This document shows, piece by piece, positions 1-5,973 of a stretch of DNA of 6,884 nt. This DNA is from an uncultured Clostridium sp. (GTDB lineage Bacteria; Bacillota; Clostridia; TANB77; CAG-508). Position 1 is the stretch's first letter; each line of letters starts with the position of its first letter. The notes under the pieces were generated by a model, which worked only from the letters and a program-made list of their open reading frames with translations, was not told the origin of the DNA and did no database searches. The DNA is taken from the NCBI GenBank assembly GCA_946008205.1, contig CAMGAZ010000076.1:1-6884 (forward strand), in the 5' to 3' direction. A program made the position numbers and the translations under genes.

Positions 1-447
1 AGTATACCAGAAAAGTTATTTGCAAATTGCCCTAATGTAACAATTTTTTTTGGAGAGTTCTATAATTGTAGAGGCTTAACAGGAAGTATACCAGAGAACT
101 TATTTGCAAAATGTCCTAATGTAACTGGCTTTTATTATACTTTTTATTATTGCAATGAATTGACAGGAAGTATACCAGAAAAGTTATTTGCAAATTGCCC
201 TAATGTAACAATTTTTTTTGGAGTGTTCTATCATTGTAGCGGCTTAACAGGAAGTATACCAGAGAACTTATTTGCAAAATGCCCTAATGCAACTGACTTT
301 ACGGCAACATTTTCATCATGTAGTGGACTAACGGGAAGTATACCAGAAAATTTATTCGCGAATTGCCCTAATATTGAGAAACTAGGAAGTACGAGTTCAG
401 ATCCCGTGACATATGGAACTTTTTCATATTGTACCGGACTAACGGGC
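1..447 (+). repeat. 84-bp in-frame tandem repeat array
   Basis: Five tandem coding units start at 1, 85, 169, 253 and 337; the first four are exactly 84 bp and the fifth is 111 bp because of a nine-codon insertion. Units 1 and 3 differ at only three of 84 positions, and units 2 and 4 share nearly identical first halves before diverging. This gives a higher-order 168-bp period. The array probably continues upstream of the window. Confidence 0.9.
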
Positions 448-555
448 AATGCACCGGACTTTTGGAATACAACAAGTGCTACAACTCATAGTTATTGTTT
501 TTATAAATGCACTCAATTAGGAAATTATGCCGACATTCCAGATGATTGGAAATAA
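1..555 (+). CDS. C-terminal part of a 28-residue leucine-rich-like repeat protein (5' end outside window)
   Basis: The frame is open from base 1 to the TAA at 553-555, so this is the C-terminal 184 residues of a longer protein; the TTG at 160 is only an internal codon. The sequence is an array of 28-residue units beginning at bases 1, 85, 169, 253 and 337, with consensus SIPE(K/N)LFA(N/K)CPN, then a variable aromatic stretch, then C-x-x-LTG. Each unit has two cysteines, at about positions 10 and 23. The fifth unit is longer (37 residues), and a degenerate last unit beginning at 448 ends in DDWK and probably caps the array. The pattern resembles the leucine-rich repeats of BspA-like bacterial surface proteins, which often mediate adhesion; that function is inference. 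No LPXTG motif, C-terminal membrane segment or other anchor is present, so any export signal must lie upstream. I do not recognise a specific family. Confidence 0.8.
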   Translation, partial: SIPEKLFANCPNVTIFFGEFYNCRGLTGSIPENLFAKCPNVTGFYYTFYYCNELTGSIPEKLFANCPNVTIFFGVFYHCSGLTGSIPENLFAKCPNATDFTATFSSCSGLTGSIPENLFANCPNIEKLGSTSSDPVTYGTFSYCTGLTGNAPDFWNTTSATTHSYCFYKCTQLGNYADIPDDWK

Positions 556-579
556 AAACTTAAAAAATTTTATTAAACC

Positions 580-608
580 TTGTAAAATTGTGTATAACTT
601 GATATACT
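580..608 (+). promoter_or_regulatory. Probable sigma-A promoter of the Asp23 operon
   Basis: A TTGTAA -35 box (580-585) is separated by exactly 17 bases from a TATACT -10 box (603-608), which would start transcription near 615 and give a leader of about 54 nt. It lies in the 113-base gap after the repeat gene, ahead of a GGAGGT ribosome site (657-662). The surrounding DNA is very A/T-rich, so chance matches are possible. No clear terminator for the upstream gene is seen in the same gap. Confidence 0.55.
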
Positions 609-668
609 ATATATTAAATAGAATAAAAACTATTTGATTAAATAATAATAAAATGTGGAGGTATTATT

Positions 669-1115
669 ATGGAAAAAGATGAAAATTTAAAAGAAAGCGA
701 AAATATTAATGAAAGAGAGATAACTATTGAGAGCACAGATGGAGAAACAAGTAATATACAAATAGCAGATGATGTTGTTGCAGTTATAGCCGGTAAAGCT
801 GTATCAGAAGCACCAGGAGTATATGCAATGGCAGGAGGATTTGCAGGAGGAATATCCGAAGTTTTAAGTGGTAAAAAGAATCTATCAAAAGGTATAAAAG
901 TTGATGTTGGAGAAAAAGAAACAAAAATTGATGTTAATATCATTGTAGAATATGGATCTAGAATTCCAGATGTTGCTTTTGATATTCAAAATAGAGTAAA
1001 AACAGCAGTTGAAGGAATGACTGGATTAAAAGTTATAGCGGTTAACGTACATGTTCAAGGTGTTAACACAGAAGCTGCAGAAGAAGAAAAAGAAGAAGCA
1101 GATGCAGAAAAATAA
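669..1115 (+). CDS. Asp23/Gls24 family envelope stress response protein
   Basis: This 148-residue protein belongs to the Asp23/Gls24 (DUF322) family. In Staphylococcus such proteins are abundant, lie at the membrane by binding AmaP, and are linked to cell-envelope or alkaline stress; the biochemical role is not settled. Residues 1-28 are an acidic leader. The family domain covers about 30-133, with IADDVVAVIAGKAVSEAPGV at 32-51, the glycine-rich loop GGFAGG, GIKVDV at 75-80 and, in the last third, IP-x-VA-x-x-IQ-x-x-VK and TGLKV-x-AVNVHVQGV. An acidic tail (EEEKEEADAEK) closes the protein. The ATG follows GGAGGT at 657-662. No membrane segment is present, so it is cytoplasmic and presumably recruited by the AmaP-like product downstream. 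It is the first gene after the promoter at 580-608. Confidence 0.92.
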   Translation: MEKDENLKESENINEREITIESTDGETSNIQIADDVVAVIAGKAVSEAPGVYAMAGGFAGGISEVLSGKKNLSKGIKVDVGEKETKIDVNIIVEYGSRIPDVAFDIQNRVKTAVEGMTGLKVIAVNVHVQGVNTEAAEEEKEEADAEK

Positions 1116-1123
1116 ATAATTTA

Positions 1124-1166
1124 ATACTTATAAGGCACGTTTTCTCTCGTGCCTTTACATAAGTAT
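1124..1166 (+). terminator. Intercistronic stem-loop, possible attenuator or partial terminator
   Basis: A perfect inner stem AAGGCACG (1132-1139) / CGTGCCTT (1148-1155) closes an 8-nt loop TTTTCTCT. A second perfect outer stem ATACTTAT (1124-1131) / ATAAGTAT (1159-1166) is stacked on it, interrupted only by a 3-nt bulge (1156-1158). The inner hairpin looks like an intrinsic terminator, but the T run after it is short (TTTAC), so termination is probably incomplete. The outer stem ends two bases before the amaP ribosome site (GGAGG, 1169-1173). It could lower readthrough, protect the upstream Asp23 mRNA end, or affect amaP translation; which of these holds is inference. Confidence 0.6.
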
Positions 1167-1179
1167 ATGGAGGTATTAT

Positions 1180-1740
1180 ATGAAATTTATAGACAAGGTT
1201 ATATTATGTGTATTCTCAGTTATGATTTTACTAATATCAGTCTTATCATGCTTTTTAATATTTGGTTGGATTGATACAACTAATTTCCATCTTCTTATGA
1301 CAGAAATGTTAGCTGATAAAACAACATGTAATATACTATTAGGATTAAATGCTATATTTATTATATTAGCAATAAAAGGAATATTCTTCGAGTCAAAAAC
1401 AGAGGAAGAAAAAAATTTTAACAACGGAATATTGTTAGAAAACGATGATGGCAAATTATTAATAACAAAAGAAACCTTGACAAGTATTGTTAATTCAGTT
1501 GTATCAGGGTTTGAAAGTGTAAAAGGTCAACAGTCTAAAATAATATTAGACGAAAATAACGATTTATCAATATTGTTAACTATAGAAGTATCTGATAATG
1601 CGGTTATAAAAGAATTGAGCAATAATATCCAGATACGTGTAAAAGATGCAATAAAAAAATCTTTAGATGTAGAAGTTAAAAGTTTAGATATAAAAATTAA
1701 GAATATGGTTGTACCATTAAGTGAAACAAAAGATGCATAA
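1180..1740 (+). CDS. amaP: Alkaline shock response membrane anchor protein (AmaP-like)
   Basis: AmaP-type proteins sit in the membrane by an N-terminal hairpin and tether Asp23-family proteins to its inner face. The 186-residue product fits: a first hydrophobic segment at about 7-30, a short loop, and a second at about 50-70, followed by a charged cytoplasmic part. From about 95 to 180 this part resembles the Asp23 fold (an ITKETLTSIV helix, then alternating beta strands and an IQIRVKDAIKKSL helix). The length and two-helix plan match the family. The ATG follows GGAGG (1169-1173) by 6 bases. The gene lies 64 bases after the Asp23 gene, across the stem-loop at 1124-1166, and 31 bases before the DUF2273 gene. 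If the stem-loop ends transcripts, expression depends on readthrough, because no separate promoter fits between it and the ATG. Confidence 0.85.
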   Translation: MKFIDKVILCVFSVMILLISVLSCFLIFGWIDTTNFHLLMTEMLADKTTCNILLGLNAIFIILAIKGIFFESKTEEEKNFNNGILLENDDGKLLITKETLTSIVNSVVSGFESVKGQQSKIILDENNDLSILLTIEVSDNAVIKELSNNIQIRVKDAIKKSLDVEVKSLDIKIKNMVVPLSETKDA

Positions 1741-1771
1741 TAAGAATTAATAAATAATTTGGAGGCTAATT

Positions 1772-1975
1772 ATGGATGAAATTAAAAGGTTTCTAAGAAC
1801 ATATGGCGGAGCAATAATTGGAGCATTAATAGCTATTTTAATATTATGTACTCACCTATATAATGTTATAATTTGGGTAGTATTTGTATGCTTAGGAATA
1901 TTCTTAGGGAACTATGTACAACACAATAAAACTGAAGTAAAAGAAAAAATAAAAAATTTCATAGATAGATTATAG
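1772..1975 (+). CDS. DUF2273 small membrane protein
   Basis: This 67-residue protein has two closely spaced hydrophobic segments (about 12-27 and 31-48) with GG-x-IIGALIAILIL and a glycine-containing second helix (CLGIFLG), then a basic, lysine-rich cytoplasmic tail. This is the pattern of DUF2273 proteins, which are small membrane proteins regularly encoded between Asp23/AmaP genes and nusB. The function is unknown; a part in the same membrane-bound Asp23 assembly is inferred from conserved neighbourhood only. The start follows GGAGG at 1761-1765 by 6 bases. The stop is 13 bases before nusB, so it is certainly co-transcribed with it. Confidence 0.82.
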   Translation: MDEIKRFLRTYGGAIIGALIAILILCTHLYNVIIWVVFVCLGIFLGNYVQHNKTEVKEKIKNFIDRL

Positions 1976-1988
1976 TAAGGGGAAAGCA

Positions 1989-2402
1989 ATGGAAGAGATG
2001 TCAAGAAGAGAACTTGCATTTTGCTATGTGTACAGCCAAGAAATACAAGGTCAAAATAGCAAGTCTCAGGTAAAATTATTTTTGGATAGTACAGAAGTAG
2101 AAGATGGACGAGCAAGAGAATATGTAAAAGAAATTGCTAGTGGCATTAAGGAAAACGATGAAGAAATTACAAATATGATAGCAAAAAATCTTAAATCAGG
2201 TTGGACTATAGATAGAATATCTACAGTAGATTTAGCTTTATTAAAGCTTGCTATATATGAGATAAAATATAAACAAGTACCTTTTAAAATAATAATAAAT
2301 GAAGTTGTGAATATGGCAAAAAAATATGGAGAAGAAACATCACCTGCTTTTATAAATGGAGTGCTTGCGAATATTGTTGTAGAAAATGATAATGGAAAAT
2401 AG
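1989..2402 (+). CDS. nusB: Transcription antitermination factor NusB
   Basis: NusB binds boxA RNA together with ribosomal protein S10 (NusE) and helps RNA polymerase read through terminators in rRNA operons. The 137-residue product is of family length and all-helical in character. It opens with MSRRELAFCYVYSQE (residues 4-18, the usual NusB N-terminus). It carries the conserved WTIDRISTVDLALLKLAIYE block (72-91) and INEVVNMAKKYGEETSP-x-FINGVL (103-126). The ATG at 1989 follows AAGGGGA (1977-1983); the ATG at 1998 is a second possible start that would remove only three residues. The spacing of 13 bases to the DUF2273 gene and 43 to xseA indicates one operon. Confidence 0.95.
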   Translation: MEEMSRRELAFCYVYSQEIQGQNSKSQVKLFLDSTEVEDGRAREYVKEIASGIKENDEEITNMIAKNLKSGWTIDRISTVDLALLKLAIYEIKYKQVPFKIIINEVVNMAKKYGEETSPAFINGVLANIVVENDNGK

Positions 2403-2445
2403 TGAAAACAAAAAAGGGACTACACATAAGAGAGGTTAAAAAATA

Positions 2446-3648
2446 ATGGATTACAATCCAATTACAGTAACAGATTTAAATAAATACATAAAAGATAAAA
2501 TTGATAATGATGAAATGTTAAATAATGTGCTAGTAAAAGGCGAAATATCAAACTTTAAAAATCACTATACTGGACATATGTATTTTACTCTAAAAGACGA
2601 AAATTCACTAATTAAATGTGTAATGTTTAAAAGCTACACTACACATTTAACTTTTATGCCAAAAGATGGAATGAAAGTAATGATATTAGGAAGCGTGTCA
2701 GTATTTGAACGTGATGGAGTTTATCAAATTTATGCCAAAGCGATGAAAGAAGACGGACTAGGAAGTCTTTATACTGCATATGAAGAATTAAAGAAAAAAT
2801 TAGAACAAGAAGGGCTTTTTGCACAGGAACATAAAAAGAAAATCCCTTTTATGCCTAAGACTATAGGAGTATTAACGTCTAATACAGGAGCTGTAATAAG
2901 AGATATAATAAATGTAAGTACAAGAAGAAATCCTAATGTTCATATTAGACTATATCCTGTACCAGTGCAAGGACCTGGGGCGGCAGAGAAAATCTCTGAA
3001 GGCATAAAGTTTATGAATGAAAATAAACTAGCAGATGTCTTAATTATCGGTAGAGGCGGTGGTTCATTAGAAGATTTATGGCCATTTAACGAAGAAATAG
3101 TAGCTAGAAGCATTTACGATTCAGAAATTCCAATAATATCTGCCGTAGGACATGAAACTGATTTTACAATAGCGGATTTTGTCGCTGATTTAAGAGCCCC
3201 AACACCATCAGCTGCAGCAGAATTAGCAGTAGCAAATATAGATGATGTTAAAGAAAGCTTACATATGTATAACAATATATATAAAGTAGCTTTAAAAAAG
3301 AAAATAGAATTAATGAGACTATCATATGAAAAATGCATGTCTAGACCAGCATTTAAAAACCCAACGCAAAAAATCAACGAGAAATACATGTTAATAGACA
3401 TGAAAGTAAAAACACTACAAAACAGCATTCAATTAAAACTTAAAGAAGCGAGAACAAACTTTGTAAAAGAAACAACAAAATTAGATTCGCTAAGCCCTTT
3501 AAAAACGCTAACGAGAGGCTATAGCATTGTTACAAATGCTGAAAATGGCAAAATTATTAAATCAATTAAAGACTTACGCAAAAACGACAATGTAAAAATA
3601 AGGCTGAGCGATGGCGAAGTAAATGGGACCATTAGGGACGGTTCTTAA
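2446..3648 (+). CDS. xseA: Exodeoxyribonuclease VII large subunit
   Basis: XseA is the catalytic large subunit of exonuclease VII, which degrades single-stranded DNA in both directions in complex with several XseB subunits. The 400-residue product has an N-terminal OB-fold-like nucleic-acid-binding domain (about 8-103, with LVKGEISNF and YFTLKDE). The nuclease domain begins near 135 with IGVLTSNTGAVIRDI, then IIGRGGGSLEDLWPFNEE (200-217), SAVGHETDF (232-240) and DLRAPTPSAAAEL (249-260). A coiled-coil-rich stretch (about 262-360) and the C-terminal RGYSIV segment follow. The ATG is preceded by AGAGGT (2431-2436). The last seven codons (GTIRDGS) and the TAA stop lie inside the palindromic element at 3624-3665, so the native C-terminal tail has probably been replaced. 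The catalytic part is complete and the enzyme is expected to be functional. No folD gene separates it from nusB, unlike in many clostridia. Confidence 0.95.
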   Translation: MDYNPITVTDLNKYIKDKIDNDEMLNNVLVKGEISNFKNHYTGHMYFTLKDENSLIKCVMFKSYTTHLTFMPKDGMKVMILGSVSVFERDGVYQIYAKAMKEDGLGSLYTAYEELKKKLEQEGLFAQEHKKKIPFMPKTIGVLTSNTGAVIRDIINVSTRRNPNVHIRLYPVPVQGPGAAEKISEGIKFMNENKLADVLIIGRGGGSLEDLWPFNEEIVARSIYDSEIPIISAVGHETDFTIADFVADLRAPTPSAAAELAVANIDDVKESLHMYNNIYKVALKKKIELMRLSYEKCMSRPAFKNPTQKINEKYMLIDMKVKTLQNSIQLKLKEARTNFVKETTKLDSLSPLKTLTRGYSIVTNAENGKIIKSIKDLRKNDNVKIRLSDGEVNGTIRDGS

Positions 3649-3665
3649 TGGTCCCACCTGTCCCT
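3624..3665. repeat. GGGAC/GTCCC palindromic element at the xseA 3' end
   Basis: A perfect 11-bp inverted repeat, TGGGACCATTA (3624-3634) and TAATGGTCCCA (3646-3656), encloses an 11-nt loop. A second pair, AGGGAC (3634-3639) with GTCCCT (3660-3665), is interleaved with the first, giving an A-B-A'-B' order that could form alternative hairpins or a pseudoknot. It is conspicuously G/C-rich against its surroundings and has no T run, so it does not look like an ordinary terminator. From memory, similar GGGACC-rich short palindromes are dispersed in many clostridial genomes; that this one belongs to such a family is inference. Confidence 0.75.
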
Positions 3666-3685
3666 GAATGGTTCAATTAATGAAT

Positions 3686-3690
3686 AGGAG
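3686..3690 (+). promoter_or_regulatory. xseB ribosome binding site, decides the start
   Basis: AGGAG lies 7 bases before the ATG at 3698 and 4 bases before the ATG at 3695. It is downstream of the in-frame ATG at 3668, which therefore cannot be served by it and sits directly against the palindromic element. Confidence 0.7.
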
Positions 3691-3697
3691 ATTTATG

Positions 3698-3928
3698 ATG
3701 AGTGAAGATATAAATTTTGAAGATGCAATGAAAAAACTAGAAGGAATAGCAAATGAATTAGAAAAAGGTGATTTGACTTTAGACGAATCTGTAAGAAAAT
3801 TTGAAGATGGTATAAATTTATCAAAAAAATGTAATGAATTTTTAGATAATGCAGAAAAGAAAATTACAATGCTTATAAATAATGGTGAAGAAATAAAAGA
3901 AGAAAATTTTATACCAAAAGAAGATTAG
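3698..3928 (+). CDS. xseB: Exodeoxyribonuclease VII small subunit
   Basis: XseB is the small subunit that binds the coiled-coil arms of XseA to form active exonuclease VII. The 76-residue product starts MSEDINFEDAMKKLEGIA and continues with LEKGDLTLDESVRKFEDGI, the diagnostic XseB helical hairpin, then LSKKCNEFLDNAEKKI and a short acidic tail. Length is normal for the family. The frame is open further upstream to an ATG at 3668, but the AGGAG at 3686-3690 and the family N-terminus favour 3698 (or 3695, one residue longer). The gap from the xseA stop is 49 bases and is partly filled by the palindromic element. The two subunits would normally be made in a ratio favouring XseB, and a structure between them could influence that ratio. 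Confidence 0.92.
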   Translation: MSEDINFEDAMKKLEGIANELEKGDLTLDESVRKFEDGINLSKKCNEFLDNAEKKITMLINNGEEIKEENFIPKED

Positions 3929-3971
3929 CATAGAAGATATCGGTAATAATATATTTTAATGGGAGATAACA

Positions 3972-4421
3972 GTGGAAAAGATTATAAATTTTTATATGCA
4001 ATATAGATACTTAATAGTTCCATTTTTAACATGGGTTGGAATCCAATTGTTTAAAGTTATTTGGGACTTAGTTGAGACAAAGAAGTTAAATATTAAAAGA
4101 CTATGGGGAGCTGGTGGCATGCCAAGTGCTCACTCGGCAGTTGTTATTTCAATAACAACAATGATTGGAAGAAGCCAAGGAATAACATCTCCAATATTTG
4201 CTATAGCTGCTGTATTTTCTTTAGTGGTATTATATGATGCTTGTGGAGTAAGATATGAAACCGGTAAACAAGCGCATGTATTAAATACAATAATGAGCAA
4301 TCCAGATTTTGAACTTTCTAATATGAATTTTAATGGTAAGTTAGAAGAGCTTGTAGGGCATACACCATTTCAAGTTGCTGTAGGCGCACTAATAGGATTA
4401 ATAATAGGTTTGATTTTTTAA
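3972..4421 (+). CDS. Divergent PAP2 family (DUF212) membrane protein
   Basis: The 149-residue product belongs to the divergent PAP2 / DUF212 family (YuiD-like), distantly related to acid phosphatase/vanadium haloperoxidase proteins. Seen here are a GGMPSAHSA motif (48-56, matching the PSxxH phosphatase signature), YDACGVRYETGKQA (88-101) and GHTPFQVAVGALIG (129-142). Hydrophobic segments occur at about 11-31, 54-66, 72-90 and 132-149, so it is an inner-membrane protein. A lipid-phosphate or isoprenoid-phosphate substrate is plausible from the family but unproven. The start is a GTG, 6 bases after GGGAG (3961-3965). It lies 43 bases after xseB and 24 before fhs, so it probably shares their transcript. 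Confidence 0.88.
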   Translation: MEKIINFYMQYRYLIVPFLTWVGIQLFKVIWDLVETKKLNIKRLWGAGGMPSAHSAVVISITTMIGRSQGITSPIFAIAAVFSLVVLYDACGVRYETGKQAHVLNTIMSNPDFELSNMNFNGKLEELVGHTPFQVAVGALIGLIIGLIF

Positions 4422-4431
4422 AAATAATCTT

Positions 4432-4439
4432 AAAGGAGG
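4432..4439 (+). promoter_or_regulatory. fhs ribosome binding site, decides the start
   Basis: AAAGGAGG is a near-perfect Shine-Dalgarno sequence. An in-frame ATG at 4440 abuts it with no spacer, whereas the ATG at 4446 stands 6 bases away, so 4446 is the real start. Confidence 0.8.
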
Positions 4440-4445
4440 ATGTTT

Positions 4446-5919
4446 ATGGAGGATATAGACATTGCAAGAAATACTAAATTAAAAGACATAACTGAGATAG
4501 CTAAAAAAGTTGGAATTAACGATGAAGAAGTAGAACAGTATGGAAAGTATAAGGCAAAAATAGATAGTAAAAAAATATCTGACAGATTAAAAAATAAAAA
4601 AGATGGAAAATTAATTTTAGTAACTTCAATCAACCCTACTCCTTTAGGAGAAGGGAAAACTACGATGGCAATAGGATTAGCGGATGGATTGACTAGAATT
4701 GGTGAAAAAGCCATATTAGCTTTAAGAGAGCCATCACTAGGACCAGTATTTGGAATTAAAGGTGGGGCAACAGGTGGAGGATATGCACAAGTTGCACCAA
4801 TGGAAGATATAAATCTGCACTTTACTGGAGATATCCATGCTATTACATCTGCAAATGACTTATTGGCTGCAATGATAGACAATCATATATATTTTGGAAA
4901 TGAACTGGGATTTGAAAAAGTAACATGGAAAAGATGCGTAGATTTAAATGATAGGCAGCTAAGAAAAATTGAGACGGGATTATCGGGAGAAAAGAACATA
5001 ATACAAAGAGAAGATGGATTTGATATATCTGTTGCTTCAGAGATAATGGCAATTTTATGCCTATCCACAGACATAAAAGATTTAAAAAGACGAATTGCTA
5101 ACATTATAGTGGGATATAATAAAGAAAATGAACCTATTACAGCTCATGATTTACATGCAGAAGGAGCACTAACTGTTTTATTAAAAGATGCTATTAATCC
5201 TAATTTGGTACAAACATTAGAACATACTCCTGCAATAATACATGGAGGTCCGTTTGCAAATATTGCCCATGGATGCAACAGTATAATTGCAACGAAAACA
5301 GCAATGAAACTTGCTGACTATACTATAACAGAAGCTGGATTCGGATCGGATTTAGGCGCAGAAAAATTCTTAGATATAAAATGCAGAAAAGCAAATCTAA
5401 AGCCAGATGCTGTTGTATGTGTAGCAACAATAAGAGCACTAAAATACCATGGTGGTCAGGCTAAAGAAGAAGTTAAACAAGAGAATCTTGAAGCACTATC
5501 AAATGGATTGCATAATTTAAATAGACACTTGGATAACCTAAAAAACAAATTTGGATTAAATGTTATAGTTGCGATAAATAAATTTAGTACTGATACTGAT
5601 GCAGAAATAGAACTACTTAGCTTTATCGGTAGAATATTTAGATGAAGCTATAAAACAATTTAATAAAATAGAAAAAATGGGATATTCAAAATTACCTGTA
5701 TGCATAGCAAAAACACAATATTCTTTCTCTGACGACGCAAAGAACTTAGAATGCAAGGAACCATTCACTCTACATGTAAACGAGATTTTACTAAAAGCAG
5801 GAGCAGAATTTATAGTAGCAATCACTGGAAAAATAATGACAATGCCAGGACTACCAAAAGTTCCAGCTGCAGAGAAAATAGATATAGATGAAAATGGAAA
5901 TATAGTAGGAATTTTTTAA
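4446..5919 (+). pseudogene. fhs: Formate-tetrahydrofolate ligase, broken by an internal deletion and frameshift
   Basis: The intact enzyme makes 10-formyl-tetrahydrofolate from formate, THF and ATP. The first part, 4446-5645, encodes 399 residues: the nucleotide-binding loop TPLGEGKTT at 65-73, then REPSLGPVFGIKGGATGGG, HFTGD-x-HAITSANDLL, HGGPFANIAHGCNS and VAINKFSTDTDAEIELL. Family similarity stops after residue 391 (about base 5618); eight unrelated codons then run into TGA at 5643-5645. It resumes in the next frame from about 5629 with VEYLDEAIKQFNKIEKMGYS, KLPVCIAKTQYSFSDD and IMTMPGLPKVPAAEKIDID, ending at the TAA at 5917-5919. The two parts add up to about 487 residues, against roughly 555-560 in the family, so about 70 residues are missing, including the region that normally carries the KGGEGG stretch. 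Both sides are otherwise well conserved, so the lesion is recent or an assembly error. Confidence 0.85.
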
Positions 5920-5923
5920 TCAT

Positions 5924-5952
5924 GTATAAATTCACCAATTAAAGGAATAATA
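5924..5952 (+). promoter_or_regulatory. Possible forespore sigma-G-type promoter of sleB (weak)
   Basis: GTATA (5924-5928) fits the -35 pattern G-N-A-T-R, and AATAATA (5946-5952) matches six of seven positions of the -10 pattern CATNNTA, with a 17-base spacer. SleB genes are forespore-expressed under sigma G in Bacillus, which makes the match sensible. In DNA this A/T-rich such matches arise easily, and the predicted start would leave only a very short leader before the AGGTGG site (5961-5966). Confidence 0.28.
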
Positions 5953-5973
5953 ACTTTAAGAGGTGGATTTTTT

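Noticed and set aside
1..447. CRISPR array
   Set aside because: Repeats are contiguous 84-bp coding units without unique spacers and read through as one protein.
160..555. A separate gene starting at TTG 160
   Set aside because: The same frame is open back to base 1 and encodes two more copies of the same repeat, so the TTG is internal to a longer protein.
556..600. Terminator after the repeat gene
   Set aside because: The region has short A and T runs but no stable G/C-containing stem; I could not support a hairpin.
638..943. Minus-strand open frame across the Asp23 gene
   Set aside because: It is a shadow of a well-supported gene, has low-complexity composition and matches no family I recognise.
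2411..2425. Another copy of the GGGAC element before xseA
   Set aside because: Only a single GGGAC is present, with no inverted partner nearby.
3668..3697. Longer XseB start at ATG 3668
   Set aside because: It lies next to the palindromic element without a ribosome site, and the extra residues do not match the family N-terminus; AGGAG at 3686-3690 serves 3698 or 3695.
4440..4445. fhs start at ATG 4440
   Set aside because: It directly touches the AAAGGAGG ribosome site, leaving no spacer; ATG 4446 has normal spacing.
4430..4882. Minus-strand open frame of 150 codons opposite the fhs 5' end
   Set aside because: The plus strand encodes unmistakable conserved FHS sequence here; the antisense frame has no recognisable domain.
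5600..5650. Programmed ribosomal frameshift in fhs
   Set aside because: A frameshift alone would not explain the loss of about 70 conserved residues, and no slippery heptamer with a following structure is evident at the junction.
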